Shown in pieces: positions 1-10,548 of a stretch of DNA of 64,000 bases. Made by a program: the position numbers and the translations under genes. Source of the stretch: Xenopus tropicalis (taxonomy: Eukaryota; Chordata; Amphibia; Anura; Pipidae); assembly GCF_000004195.4 (NCBI RefSeq), contig NC_030680.2:144687545-144751544 (forward strand), written 5' to 3'. A model generated the notes under the pieces. The model was not told the origin of the DNA, did not search any database, and saw nothing but the letters and a program-made list of their open reading frames with translations. Position 1 is the first letter of the stretch, and every line of letters starts with the position of its first letter.

Positions 1-166
1 TAAAATCCAGTGTAATTGCCAAAGAGAGCCTTCTATAAGCTGCCAGTCCACATAGGTGCTACCAAATAGCCAATTATAGCCCTTATTTGCACCCCCAGAA
101 CCTTTTTTCATGCTTGTGTTGCTCTCCAAATCCTTTTCCATTTAAATGTGGCTCACACGTATAAAA
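1..166 (+). mobile_element. hAT-type MITE fragment (CAGTGATCCC family)
   Basis: The stretch resembles the second half of the intact element at 50752-50989: it shares the 'accaaatagcc'-like segment, then 'catgcttgtgttgctc' and a 'gtggctcacac' subterminal block. Its left end lies outside the window, and its right terminus is missing where the next repeat begins. Non-coding and non-autonomous. Confidence 0.6.
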
Positions 167-167
167 G

Positions 168-320
168 TAAACCCAATACATTAAATAAACCCAATAAGGG
201 GTAATTATATCTTGTATTTTATTTAACTATTTGAGTAAAATGGAGCTTATGAGGAATGGCCTTCCCATAATTCGGAACTTTCTGGATAACGGGTTTCCAG
301 ATAACAGATCCCATACCTGT
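168..320 (-). mobile_element. TA-flanked MITE fragment (CAGGTATGGG family)
   Basis: Reverse-orientation end of the family seen complete at 61561-62211. It has one partial internal unit ('cccaataaggggtaattatatctt'-type sequence), the subterminal 'cggaactttctggata', and the terminal 'cccatacctg'. Only about 150 bp remain, so it is truncated on its internal side. Confidence 0.75.
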
Positions 321-1263
321 GCCATGAAATACAGTCTCAAATATACCCTGGACTGGTTTATAATCACCTGAATGATATTATAATGATCAAGGGGGACTGT
401 GGGCCACATACAGGGTGGTACTGAAGCCAGTGTTGGATTTCCCTTTGGGTGCTGCCCGAGACACCTCTTCCCTTGCCCACTAGTGTATACCCATAGACTA
501 ATACAAATGTGCCTATTGGATCGGGGAGGGCTATGAGAATCCTGGGTCAAGCTTAGGTACCTGTATAAAGAAACACAACCCTGGGTGGGGCCCATTATAT
601 TCTTTGTTGGGACCCAGGGCTGCATTTTTCTCCCGGTGCCCAAAAGCATGAAAATTAAACCCATTATCAGCTTTTCACGCCTCTCAGCCCCTTTGATGGT
701 ATCTGTCATATTCTTGTTTTTACTGGCGGTTTGTGCGCCACCCCGGCCATTATACGGCTCTCTGGCTCAGGTGCCGGCAAGATGCTGCCTGTTCTTATTC
801 CGCAGGAACCACTGTGACGTTTTCCCAAACTGGAGACAGATGGTTCCTCGCCGAGGACCACACAGCTCTGCGCTTTCAACGCTCGGCTTCATGTGTAATT
901 AACTTCTTGACAGTTCAGGGCTTTGGTGAAGTCGCGGCTCCCTCGCTGCTGCTCACACCGAATCCCCTCGCCTGTCACTGACGCCTCGTCATTTTGCGCA
1001 GAGTTGTACAATCCGATTGTGAGCGTGTTCCAGCAGAGACTGGTTGGATGCCTTCAGCTACGAGCAAATCCTTATGATAAGATGCTGCTCATAAATATGT
1101 ACTTTGCAGAATTTACTGCATTTAATAATGATATAGTGACTCAGTCCTATTACTATTACTCTGCCCAGATCTGCTGTGTGTGCAGGTTAAATGCACATTA
1201 TTATTTGAAACACTCTATTTTCAGGGTCACTGTATTCTCAGAAGCATGTAAATACCTGCACTG
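321..1263. other. Non-repetitive stretch, no gene recognised
   Basis: Short open frames on both strands show no recognisable domain. The part from about 720 to 1180 is mixed GC with CpGs and AT-rich blocks and has no internal repeats. It could be unique regulatory DNA, but nothing in the sequence proves this. Confidence 0.4.
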
Positions 1264-1529
1264 CAATAGTTTTATGGTATCTCTCTGTACAGGCTATGAG
1301 CAAACTTAGGGGGCTGTTCCTGCTGAATTGTGCTTAGTACAGGGGAATCCCTATGTGCCATAGTTTTATGGTATCTCTCTGTACAGGCTATGAGCAAACT
1401 TAGGGGGCTGTTCCTGCTGAATTGTGCTTAGTACAGGGGAATTCCTATGCTGCCATAGTTTTATGGTATCTCTCTGTACAGGCTATGAGCAAACGTAGGG
1501 GGCTGTTCCTGCTGAATTGTGCTTAGTGC
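1264..1529. repeat. 94-95 bp tandem repeat, about 3 copies
   Basis: Successive 'atagttttatgg' starts lie at 1266, 1360 and 1455. Each unit continues through 'ctctctgtacaggctatgag' and 'gctgttcctgctgaattgtg'. The same unit forms a larger array at 32197-33066, so this is a dispersed minisatellite rather than a single local expansion. Confidence 0.9.
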
Positions 1530-1616
1530 GTGAAAATACCGCTGTAGCCATAGCTACATGATGAGTTGGCATCACCATTATAGAAGCTGGAAGGTATGCA
1601 TTTACCATCTAGGTGA

Positions 1617-1649
1617 TATCTAGGAAGTGCTGAATGGAAAGTTGAAGTA
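1617..1649 (+). repeat. Left fragment of GC-hairpin repeat (element E)
   Basis: The sequence 'tctaggaagtgctgaatg' recurs at 11617, where it leads directly into a GC-rich hairpin. Here it is cut at a TA by the MITE at 1650-2405, and the remainder of the repeat resumes at 2406. Confidence 0.6.
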
Positions 1650-2405
1650 CAGGTATCATAAACCTATTATATAGAAAGTTCTGAATTACGGAAAGGCCAT
1701 CTCCCATAGACTCCATTTTAATCAAATAATTCACATTTTTAAAAATGATTTCCCTTTTCTCTGTAATAATAAAACAGTACCTGTACTTGATCCCAACTAA
1801 GATATAATTACCCCTTATTGGGGGCAGAACAGCCCTATTGGGTTTATTTAATGGTTAAATAATTCCCTTTTCTCTGTAATAATAAAACAGTACCTGTACT
1901 TGATCCCAACTAAGATATAATTACCCCTTATTGGGGGCAGAACAGCCCTATTGGGTTTATTTAATGGTTAAATAATTCCCTTTTCTCTGTAATAATAAAA
2001 CAGTACCTGTACTTGATCCCAACTAAGATATAATTACCCCTTATTGGGGCAGAACAGTCCTATTGGGTTTATTTATTGGTTAAATGATTCCCTTTTCTCT
2101 GTAATAATAAAACAGTACCTGTACTTGATCCCAACTAAGATATAATTACCCCTTATTGGGGGCAGAACAGCCCTATTGGGTTTATTTAATGGTTAAATGA
2201 TTCCCTTTTCTCTGTAATAATAAAACAGTACCTGTACTTGATCCCAACTAAGATATAATTACCCCTTATTGGGGGCAGAACAGCCCTATTGGGTTTATTT
2301 AATGTTTAAATGATTTTTAGTAGACTTAAGGCAGGAAGTACGAATTACGGAAAGATCCCTTATCTAAAAAACCCCAGGTCCTGGGCATTCTGGGTCCCAT
2401 ACCTG
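1650..2405 (+). mobile_element. TA-flanked MITE carrying a 113-bp internal tandem array (5 units)
   Basis: The left end is 'TA caggtatc' and the right end 'cccatacctg t'. Subterminal blocks resemble 'gaaagttctgaattacggaaa'. Between them is a 112-113 bp unit with five 'gatataattacc' cores, each unit containing 'cagtacctgtacttgatccc' and 'cagaacagccctattggg'. TA target use suggests a Tc1/mariner-like mobiliser, which is inference. It interrupts element E. Confidence 0.85.
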
Positions 2406-2545
2406 TTATAACTGTACGGCATAGAGGCGGGGCAGGCAATTTATGATTAACAGCTCAGATTTTTAAATACAGTTTATAACAGGTATGGATGATTTCATAG
2501 AAAAGAATTTGGGTTTCATGTTTGTTTTTTAAAGGAGCTTTTTAT
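2406..2545 (+). repeat. Right fragment of GC-hairpin repeat (element E)
   Basis: It matches 11705-11815: 'ggcatagaggcggggcaggca', then 'cagctcagatttttaaatac', then 'aacaggtatggatgatttcat'. The left arm of the hairpin is absent here. Confidence 0.7.
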
Positions 2546-3522
2546 GTGTGGGTGACCCCTTTAAGAAAAGAACTCCTTATTTTATTTAATTTTTAACGTT
2601 TGTACCAGTGCCCTCCTGGATTTTAAGTTTATTATCCCTGTTTTTTATTGATTCAAGGTGTCTGTGAGCTGAATTCCGTGGCGCCGATGTGCCGCTAATA
2701 GAACAAAGCCATGCAGGCACCATGCATTGTGTGCGGCGCTCGGCGAATGGGAGATACACGTGTTATTTTCTCGCCGCTTGTGATTCACAGTTGATAATAA
2801 CACGGTTGGTGGGTGTGCGGGCAGCTTCTCATGGTGCATGTAGATTTCCATTCGGCTAAATTTGTCAGAGCACTTTGTGTTTTCAAGTGGAAATCTGTTT
2901 GTGCCGCTCCCCAGCTGCTATGGTTTTTGTGTGTTTGAATATTTATTCTTTTTCCCCCCCCCGTCTATTTCTATATTCTCCCTGCCGCACTGACGGACTG
3001 ACAGTCTCATTATATCGAAACACCAGATATATTTGTGTTATTGTTGTTATTACTGGTCTATAAACCAGACATCCCTTTAATCACATTTAAAGAGACAGTG
3101 CCATCATATAACGAGAGTATCTCGTAGCGCTTTGTTAGATTTGGCGCATAAGTTGTCACATTAGAGGCTCAGATTTTATATATTTGATTCAAGGGCCGAA
3201 TGGTTTCTCTCCCATGATCGTAGCCAATGTGACAAGGACCTGTTCAGCCATGATGGTAGGATATTGTGGATAAAGGGTAATTGATCCTTCTCTTTGTGTG
3301 AGCAGCCGGATTATACAGACAAAGGAAAGGAGTGGCGATTGCAGACAGTTATATATTCATGTCAGAGATGTCTATTGGATTTATATTATGGTTGCCACAA
3401 GGCTGCTGTTTCAGCCACTAGCCAATAACTCACTAGCTATAGCCCTGGCAGTGTCACAAATTTACTGGCAAAATGTAATTACCTGTCTTTTTCTGCCCTC
3501 CCTGAACTATTCCCTGACCTGT
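2546..3522. other. Non-repetitive stretch, no gene recognised
   Basis: No convincing open frame. About 2650-2860 is CpG-containing unique sequence. A piece near 2531-2565 ('ttaaaggagc...cccctttaa') resembles T2 MITE ends but is too short to call. Confidence 0.35.
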
Positions 3523-3549
3523 CTATATATATATATATATTTATATATA
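3523..3549. repeat. (TA)n microsatellite
   Basis: Near-pure TA/AT dinucleotide run with one TT interruption. Confidence 0.95.
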
Positions 3550-3747
3550 GCAAGAACAAACGGAGCACACCATATTGCAATTCAAATGCCCAGGGTGCTA
3601 GCTAGAAAATATAAAGCAAGAAAATGAGCTGCACTCACCAGGACTTGGCAAAATGATAATAAGTTTATTTAAGAAAAGAGATCCAAATATATATATATAT
3701 ACACACCCTCTTTTCCTTCTCCCACTATCTACCTACCTGACCCTTTC
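3550..3747. other. Probable dispersed-repeat end plus a short (AT)n run
   Basis: Contains 'agctgcactcaccaggac', which I associate with an amphibian interspersed repeat end, but no second copy occurs in this window. A short AT run lies at about 3687-3700. Confidence 0.3.
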
Positions 3748-4168
3748 TCAATCTGCCCGTTCCCCCCCCCCGATCTGTCCGTTCCCCACCCCTGATCTGC
3801 CCTTTCCCCACCCTTGATCTGCCCTTTCCCCACCCCTGATCTTCCCGTTCCCCACCCCTGATCTTCCCGTTCCCCACCCCTCATCTGCCCGTTCCCCACC
3901 CTTGATCTGCCCTTTCCCCACCCCTGATCTTCCCGTTCCCCACCCCTGATCTTCCCGTTCCCCACCCCTCATCTGCCCTTTCCCCACCCCTGATCTGCCC
4001 TTTCTCCACCCTAGATCTGCCCTTTCCCCACCCCTGATCTGCCCGTTCCCCACCCCTGATCTTCCCGTTCCCCACCCCTGATCTGCCCTTTCCCCACCCC
4101 TGATCTGCCCTTTCTCCACCCTAGATCTGCCCTTTCCCCACCCCTGATCTGCCCTTTCCCCACCCCTG
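3748..4168. repeat. 22-bp C-rich minisatellite, about 19 copies
   Basis: The unit is of the form 'cccgttccccacccctgatct' plus one base, with G/T and T/G variants. It has no stop codon on the minus strand, and 22 is not a multiple of three. Long minus-strand frames therefore run through it in every frame with a Gly/Arg/Trp-rich translation. These are not genes. Confidence 0.95.
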
Positions 4169-4400
4169 TTCAGCAGCTCTACAGTTTAGAGTTATTACAG
4201 CTATCTGGTTGCTAGGATCCAAATTACCTTAGCAACCAGGGAGTGGCTTGGATGAGAGACTGATATATGAATAGGAGAGAAAAGTTCTAAAATGCAACAA
4301 TAATTATAAAATTGTAGCCTCACAGAGCAATAGTTTTTGGTTGCATGAAACTGGAGTTTGGACAACTTAGAATAAAACCCACCTTGATAAATTCACCCGT
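4169..4400 (-). mobile_element. T2-type MITE fragment
   Basis: Contains 'ctggttgctaggatcc', 'ttagcaaccaggga' and 'cacagagcaatagt', internal landmarks of the T2-type element at 29143-29600, in reverse order. Neither terminus is preserved. Confidence 0.6.
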
Positions 4401-5439
4401 ATTAGAAAGCTTTTTGCGCCACTTTATGCTGAATTTTGTTTTCTACAGCTTAATAAATAGGCCCCTTAATGTACATCTGACCTGCTTCGTATGAAACAGT
4501 ATCTGCCAATGGCGTAATTCCCCTGGCGGCTGGCCGACACGATGTCTCTATGGCCGATCAGCTGTCCGTGCATAGCTAATGACCTGTTTCTCTATGAGAC
4601 ATTCATTTGGAACGTTCTTGCGTCCCTCTAGTGATTTACTAAGGTTTTTCCGTGCTGCATACGCCGCGCGCCCATGGAAAGAATTCCCGGAACAGGTGCC
4701 ACTGAAATCTTTCAGAATTCCTGATTTCCAATGGTTTAAATTGGATTTTAAGGTCTTTAACAGGCAAATAAGTGGAAGTCCCAGGCACATGTGGCGGCTG
4801 ATGGTTCCCATTTGTGCGCAGACAACAAAGGCTTTGCGCTCAGGCCAAAGTGCACTCCACGTTCCTGGGCTGTATTTATTGCACTGGATATTGGGTTGGG
4901 TTCCTGGATATCAGACTTTATGCCAATATAAAATATCAGTTCAAAGCCTTCCACCGCTCATTGGGAAGTTATAGAGCGCCCATAAATCTGCCCGGGCTCA
5001 TTTCATGCTTTACGGTCAGAGCCGATTCCTGGAGGCGAACGCCGGCGCCCAGATTGCCTGTCAGAGCTTTTTGCTGAATTAGACATTTTATCTAATGGCA
5101 TTGACCCATTTCTATACCCTTGGTATTATTTGCACATGTCAGAGGTGGGTTCTGATATATTTACTCTCTGCCAGTTAATGTGAAACGGCACCAACTGACG
5201 GCTACACGGGGTGGGGGGATATTGCCAGGGGTGCCTCCATCATTGCCCCTTGCCTCGCCCAGGTAGGGAAACTGCTCAGGTAGGGAATTCCGATTATTAA
5301 CCCCTTATATGCCACAGAACATAGAATCTACAGAGTGGGCTATCATGGAACCATGACTGCTCTTGCAACTATTTGCACAATATTTGTTTTTAATTTATGT
5401 CGCTAAATTTATGTTGTTTTTGATAAATTCATGTGTTGT
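4401..5439. other. Non-repetitive stretch, no gene recognised
   Basis: Open frames up to 131 codons (4579-4974) overlap one another on both strands and match nothing I recognise. About 4500-4760 mixes AT-rich and CpG-containing unique DNA and might be regulatory. Confidence 0.35.
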
Positions 5440-5541
5440 ATGTATGTAGCATCATGGTCCTGGAGGAACGCTGTTTCGTTTCACTGTGTACTGTACTGTA
5501 TATGGTTGGAATGACAAATAAAAACCTACTTACTTACTTGG
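5440..5541 (+). mobile_element. LINE 3' end (L2/CR1-like) with CTTA tail
   Basis: Contains 'gtcctggaggaacgctgttt', 'cgtttcactgtgtactgtac', then 'atgacaaataaa' and a short (CTTA)n tail. This is the typical 3' end of a vertebrate non-LTR retrotransposon related to L2/CR1. The body is lost by 5' truncation. The exact family is not certain. Confidence 0.6.
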
Positions 5542-7283
5542 CCATGGTCAGTGCCAAAAACTGGAAACTGGAAGCGGAAGAGGGAGCTCCGGGCCCAGGG
5601 GCCCATATTTAGGTGAAGAAATGATCTAAGCACAATATGTCCGACCTGCATCTTCACCCCCATAGCTGTGCCACGTGACTAGGGGTCATTGGCAAAGTTT
5701 AGGGCAGGGTGCAAAGTGCAAAAACAGCTTTAAGCCTCCATTTTTTTGGCACATTTGCCTGCACTTTTCTGGCCTCTCCCTACGTGTGCCCCATGTATAC
5801 AGCATTGTCTATGGCACCTAGGTGACCTAATGGGGGAGTGTTGGGCATGTACCTCTTCTGCCAGTGCTCCCCTAGTTCAGGCCCTAGGGAATCTCAATGA
5901 GCGCAGTGATTTCCTTCAATCTTGGCCCCCCCACCTCCTGCTCATTAGTGCATGAATGCTTGCACGCTCACACATGGGAGGGGCAGGAAAGTGCACAGTC
6001 GAGGACGGGTTGCCTGGGGCAATTGTCTAACTTGGCCTGGCCCCGGCGCAGCCAGACCCCTGACATAGGTGCTTTTTGATTGAGCCATAAGGGGGCGTAC
6101 TTTAGTGCCCCTCATCTCTCTAGTATTATAGTTAATTACCCCTAACATTAACTGGAAAAAACAGTTCCATGTTAGTAAAAAGGATTCCATTGGGGAGGGG
6201 CGGATCAGTTTGGCCTAGGAAAGCAAGGATGGAAAATGAGGCACTGTTATGATCCAGTAGCAAATTGCTTTCTCTATATAAACATTATATATTATTATAA
6301 ACATTATAATAAGTATAAAAGATAATTAAAGAATGGCACCGTGAGTGTACCCTCTGCCTCACCGTGTTTGCTCTGTAAATTACCAGGGATTAATACAAAG
6401 ATTTGCTATGCAGTCATCACTAATTGGCTGAATGATTGATTTTCCTTTAGTCTTAATTGCTGTAATTCCTTCATCAGACAGAAAGCTTTGATTTTGGTTC
6501 AAGTAAATGAAATGTGGAAAGAGAAAGCAGTTTTAGTGCCGAATGGAAAGATTGCGCTGTGCATTCCTCACAAGACAATGATTATTATGCCATTGCTTTG
6601 GAATCTTGTGCGGAAAGCTTACAGGGAACGTCCGACTAACAACAATAAAAGAACATTCAGGGGCTGATTTATCATCCCTCCGGAAACATTTCCAAGGGTT
6701 TTAGATTTAAAAATTTATTTTCTGCATTGAAACGATTTGTTCCAGTGCTGAAAAGAATTGTCCAAATCCTGAATGGTCTCATATGAGCAGGGAGTAAGGA
6801 TTGGGCTGGGTGTTAGCGAGGAGAGCTGCTACTGAGCTGCCCTGAGCGCTAATACCCTTTTATGGTTCCAACTGGATTCCCCAGGTCGATCTTTGGTAAA
6901 TCTCGGTCATTTTCCAAAATATATTAATGACAACTCAATGGTTATTAAGTTAATGTAGTTGCTATTGAAATCCGTGTCTGCATGGCTATTGATATTATAA
7001 CTTTGTTCAATAGTCAGAACTAGAAGTGAATGCAGAGAATAGAAAGGAACAAACACTGCTTTCTCTATTGACTATGAACAACCTGTGTCCTCACTTATTA
7101 ACTAGCCCCTGAAACATATTAGGAGCCTGATAATAAATCAAACCCTATCACCTTTCTCTTGGTAGCAAATAATGTAACCAGACTGCCCCTACAGTATAGA
7201 GCCCCTTTCTATGCTGATAGTGAAATATCTTTTACTCCGTATATGGAGAAAAGCTTTATTAGACCTGTGTGTCAATATGGAAC
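5542..7283. other. Long non-repetitive stretch with a candidate conserved element
   Basis: No gene is recognisable. About 6290-6660 is repeat-free and AT-rich with several TAAT and ATTA homeodomain-type cores, such as 'cactaattggctgaatgatt' and 'gtcttaattgctgtaatt'. That resembles vertebrate conserved non-coding elements in style only. Confidence 0.35.
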
Positions 7284-7284
7284 C

Positions 7285-7354
<70 letters not shown>

Positions 7355-7381
7355 ATCTATCTATCTATCTATCTATCTACC

Positions 7382-7415
<34 letters not shown>

Positions 7416-7428
7416 ATCTATCTATCCA
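7284..7428. repeat. (CTAT)n tetranucleotide microsatellite
   Basis: About 35 units of CTAT with a few CATC and ATAT interruptions. The frames translating to Ile-Tyr-Leu-Ser repeats are artefacts. Confidence 0.98.
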
Positions 7429-7587
7429 TAGTCACTTGCATGGTTTCTGGTGTTGGAGGTACTTGGTTGGCTGGTAGGGTGGAACAATTGCCTGGAGGAT
7501 GCTGGAAGCTCCAAGGAGAATCTAGAAAAGAAAAATGCCTGATCCTGGCAACCAAAAAGGGAGGAAGTAACTCCAGAAGGTAGAAAG

Positions 7588-7999
7588 TAGGGATGCACCA
7601 AATCCTGGATTCGATTCGGAATTCGGGCCAAATCCAGCCTTTTTTTTTTTTTAAGGATTCGGTTTCGGAAGAATCCACGGTCCTGGACTAAATTAATTAG
7701 CATATACTAATTAGTATTCAGAAGGTTTAAATCAGGGGTGGTCAAAACGTTGATCGCGGTCCACCAGTCCATCCCCCGTGGATTTCTGGTGGACCGCGTC
7801 GAAGCCGGGAAATGTGGAAGTGCGGCGGTTCCACGCTTTTATTGGGTATATGTACGCTGCGGGAAAAAGTCTGGGCACCCCTGGGTTAAATGGTGGGGGA
7901 AAAACTGACTGATTAGTATTCGGATTCGGTTCAAGATTCGGCAGAATCCGTTCGGGTGGGTTTGGCCAAACCCAAAAAAGTGGATTTGGTGCATCCCTA
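7588..7999. mobile_element. hAT-type MITE (TAGGGATGCACC ends) interrupted by another hAT
   Basis: Terminal inverted repeats are 'tagggatgcacc' and 'ggtgcatcccta'. The flanks are 'gtagaaag' (7580-7587) and 'gtagagag' (8000-8007), a 7/8 match to an 8-bp target duplication as expected for hAT. The inner part is an inverted repeat of 'gattcgg' motifs. A second element sits inside at 7733-7883. A complete relative is at 53514-53972. Confidence 0.85.
7733..7883. mobile_element. Nested 151-bp hAT-type MITE (CAGGGGTG ends)
   Basis: It begins 'caggggtggtcaaa' and ends 'ctgggcacccctg'. The flanks 'gtttaaat' (7725-7732) and 'ggttaaat' (7884-7891) match at 7 of 8 positions. An internal 13-bp inverted repeat, 'cgcggtccaccag' with 'ctggtggaccgcg', lies at about 7756-7799. 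Confidence 0.85.
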
Positions 8000-8007
8000 G
8001 TAGAGAG

Positions 8008-8655
8008 GACTCCCTGTAGCTACTCCCAGGAGAGCAGTGCCTGATGCCTGATGCCCAGGAAGTGACCATCAACCCTGTAGAAAGTGTGACACTGAGAACC
8101 CCAGTATGTGGGCACTAGTCAGTAGACTGTTGTTTGGTAGATATTGGCCTCTGTCTAAGGACAGGTTGTGTGTGTGCCTGCTATGCAGAGACAGCTAAGG
8201 GATGTGGGTGCCCAAGACTGTCCAAAGCCAAACTTCACCCTGCTTGTTGCCAGCCCCCCCTCGTTCCCTGACTTTCCCTGCCATTTCCCCCCCATCCCAA
8301 GTGCCATGCACAGAGGGCTCTGTGTTAAAGAAATAGATGGGAACCATGAAAATATTCAGTTGTTTTCCCCAGAATTGCACCCTCCTTCAGTTGCACAGTG
8401 GCCCTTCTGCTTTGTGGGAAAGGTGGCACTACCTGGGGGGTTTCCTTAGCACCCATCAGGTGGAAACACGGTGCAATTAAGTTCCAGCTTTCCGAGTCTC
8501 TCCCACCAATAACGGAGTTCTCAGCTCAGCAGGTAGGCACCCTGTGAATTGTGGGGTGTCACCCTATTCTAGTAACATGTTCTATCCCTTCAATACAGTG
8601 CTCTGATCTGCTTTCTGTAGTGTTATAGGCACAGAGTTAATGGGGGTGCTGGGGG
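8008..8655. other. Non-repetitive stretch, no gene recognised
   Basis: Overlapping short frames on both strands at 8168-8449 match nothing I know. No tandem structure or element ends are visible. Confidence 0.4.
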
Positions 8656-8656
8656 T

Positions 8657-9934
8657 GCAGTAACATAGTAACATAGTAACATAGTAAGTTGGGTTGAAAA
8701 AAGACATACGTCCATCAAGTTCAACCATAATGCCTATATATAACCTGCCTAACTGCTAGTTGATCCAGAGGAAGGCAAAAAACCCCCATCTGAAGCCTCT
8801 CTAATTTGCCACAGAGGGGGAAAAATTCCTTCCTGACTCCAAGATGGCAATCGGACCAGTCCCTGGGGCAACTTGTACTGAGAGCTATCTCCCATACCCC
8901 TGTATTCCCTCACTTGCTAAGAATCCATCCAGCCCCTTCTTAAAGTTATATAATGTATCAGCCAGCACGACTGATTCGGGGAGGGAATTCCAGAACCTCA
9001 CAGCTCTCACTGTAAAAAATCCTTTCCGAATGTTTAAATGGAACCTCCCTTCTTCTAAACGGAGTGGGTGCCCTCGTGCCCGTTGGAAGGACCTACTGGT
9101 AAATAAAACATTAGAGAGGTTATTATATGATCCCTTTATATATTTATACATAGTTATCATGTCACCTCTTAAGCGCCTCTTCTCCAGTGTAAACAGACCC
9201 AACTTGGCCAGTCTTTCGCCATAACTGAAACTTTCCATACCCTTTACCAGCTTAGTTGCCCTTCTCTGGACCCTCTCTAACTCAGTAATGTCCCGTTTGA
9301 GCACTGGAGACCAAAACTGAACGGCATATTCTAGATGGGGCCTTACCAGCGCTCTGTAAAGGGGAAGAATAACCCCCCCCTCCCGTGAATCTATACCCCT
9401 TTTAATACAGCTCAAACCCCTGTTTGCCCTTGCAGCTGCTGCCTGGCATTGCTTGCTACAGCCAAGTTTATTATCTACAAGGACTCCAAGGTCCTTCTCC
9501 ATTATGGATTTGCCTAGTGCAGTCCCATTAAGGGTATACGGGGCTTGCATATTGTTACATCCCAGGTGCATGACCTTACATTTATCCACATTAAATCTCA
9601 TCTGCCACTTAGCTGCCCAGATTGCCAGTTGGTCAAGATCCTGCTGCAGGGATGTCACATCCTGGATAGAATTGACTGGTCTGCAGAGTTTTGTGTCATC
9701 TGCAAACACTGATACATTACTTATAATACCCTCCCCTAAGTCATTTATGAACAAATTAAACAAAAGTGGACCCAGTACAGAACCCTGAGAGACCCCACTG
9801 AGGACCTTATTCCAAGTAGAGAATGTACCATTAACAACCACCCTCTGTACCCGATCCTGTAGCCAGTTTTCTATCCATGTGCAAACGGCTTCACTAAGAC
9901 CAATAGACCTTAGCTTAGAAAGCAGTGAGGCTGA
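8657..9934 (-). mobile_element. CR1-clade LINE, 5'-truncated copy
   Basis: Read on the minus strand it contains the C-terminal part of the reverse transcriptase, then a 3' UTR, then a (GTTACTAT)n-type octamer tail at about 8659-8687. CR1 elements end in short octamer repeats and are usually 5'-truncated, which fits. The upstream break is near 9930, where similarity to RT stops abruptly. The reading frame is unbroken, suggesting recent insertion. Confidence 0.9.
8885..9934 (-). pseudogene. CR1 ORF2 fragment: reverse transcriptase C-terminal part
   Basis: About 349 codons of non-LTR reverse transcriptase. An open frame extends upstream to a Met at 10012, but its first 26 or so residues come from flanking DNA. 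Numbered from that Met: GVSQGSVLGP at 73-82, the catalytic FADD at 103-106, MRFNVDKCKVMHLG at 138-151, KDLGVLVD at 173-180, and LYRALVRPHLEYAVQFWSP at 218-236. The endonuclease domain and N-terminal RT motifs are missing, so it cannot move by itself. The frame ends in TAG after GIQGYGR. The same frame then continues without a stop to 8801 and includes VAPGTGPIAILESGRNFSP, which I remember as a conserved part of frog CR1 copies. The first stop may therefore be copy-specific. Confidence 0.92.
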
Positions 9935-10548
9935 GGGCCCAGTTTGAGGGAAACTAATGTCATTTAGATTCCAAAAATGAATAGAGCTATTTTCCTCCAC
10001 TTTTATAAACAATAAATGTTACATCATTCTGTATTTTGTGTATTAAAGAATAAATAAATCACCCATTTAAGGTAAAGGAAACGTTATTGTAACAGGATTT
10101 AAATATAATTGCAGAGTGGATACTTATTGTAATATAGTCAAACCTGAATGGTAATTTAATTAAATCCAATTGAATCTTTCATTGTTTATTTCTTTATTTT
10201 TATTATAAGCCCGTTGCTAAAATGAGACGCAACGACTCCTTTAATGAGCAGACATTATTAATTTTGTTTTGTAACAACCAAATCAAAAACATGCTTGAAG
10301 CACTTTCTATCTGATAATTAACCCTAATTATGAGTCTGTGCTTTAAATCTCCCCCCCACCCCATGCAAAGAATCTGCTCTTCACTCACATCTTACTGTGA
10401 ACAGATGTTTCCCTGACAAGATGGAACAAAATAGCAAGAAAACAATCGAAGGCTGGTTCCGTTGCATTGCAGAATAATCACTTTTTTCATATTTTATATT
10501 TGTGTTACTGCTGTGTTACTAAATATATTCATTATCCATAAAATACAT
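9935..10548. other. AT-rich non-repetitive stretch, no gene recognised
   Basis: AT-rich unique-looking DNA between the CR1 break point and the next tandem array. No open frame worth calling. Confidence 0.4.

Noticed and set aside
3729..4119. Gly/Arg-rich minus-strand frames resembling RGG proteins
   Set aside because: The Gly/Arg/Trp pattern is dictated by the 22-bp minisatellite and appears in every frame.
7159..7583. Ile-Tyr-Leu-Ser repeat frames
   Set aside because: Translation of the CTAT microsatellite.
9453..9788. Plus-strand 111-codon frame
   Set aside because: It is the antisense shadow of the CR1 reverse transcriptase on the minus strand.
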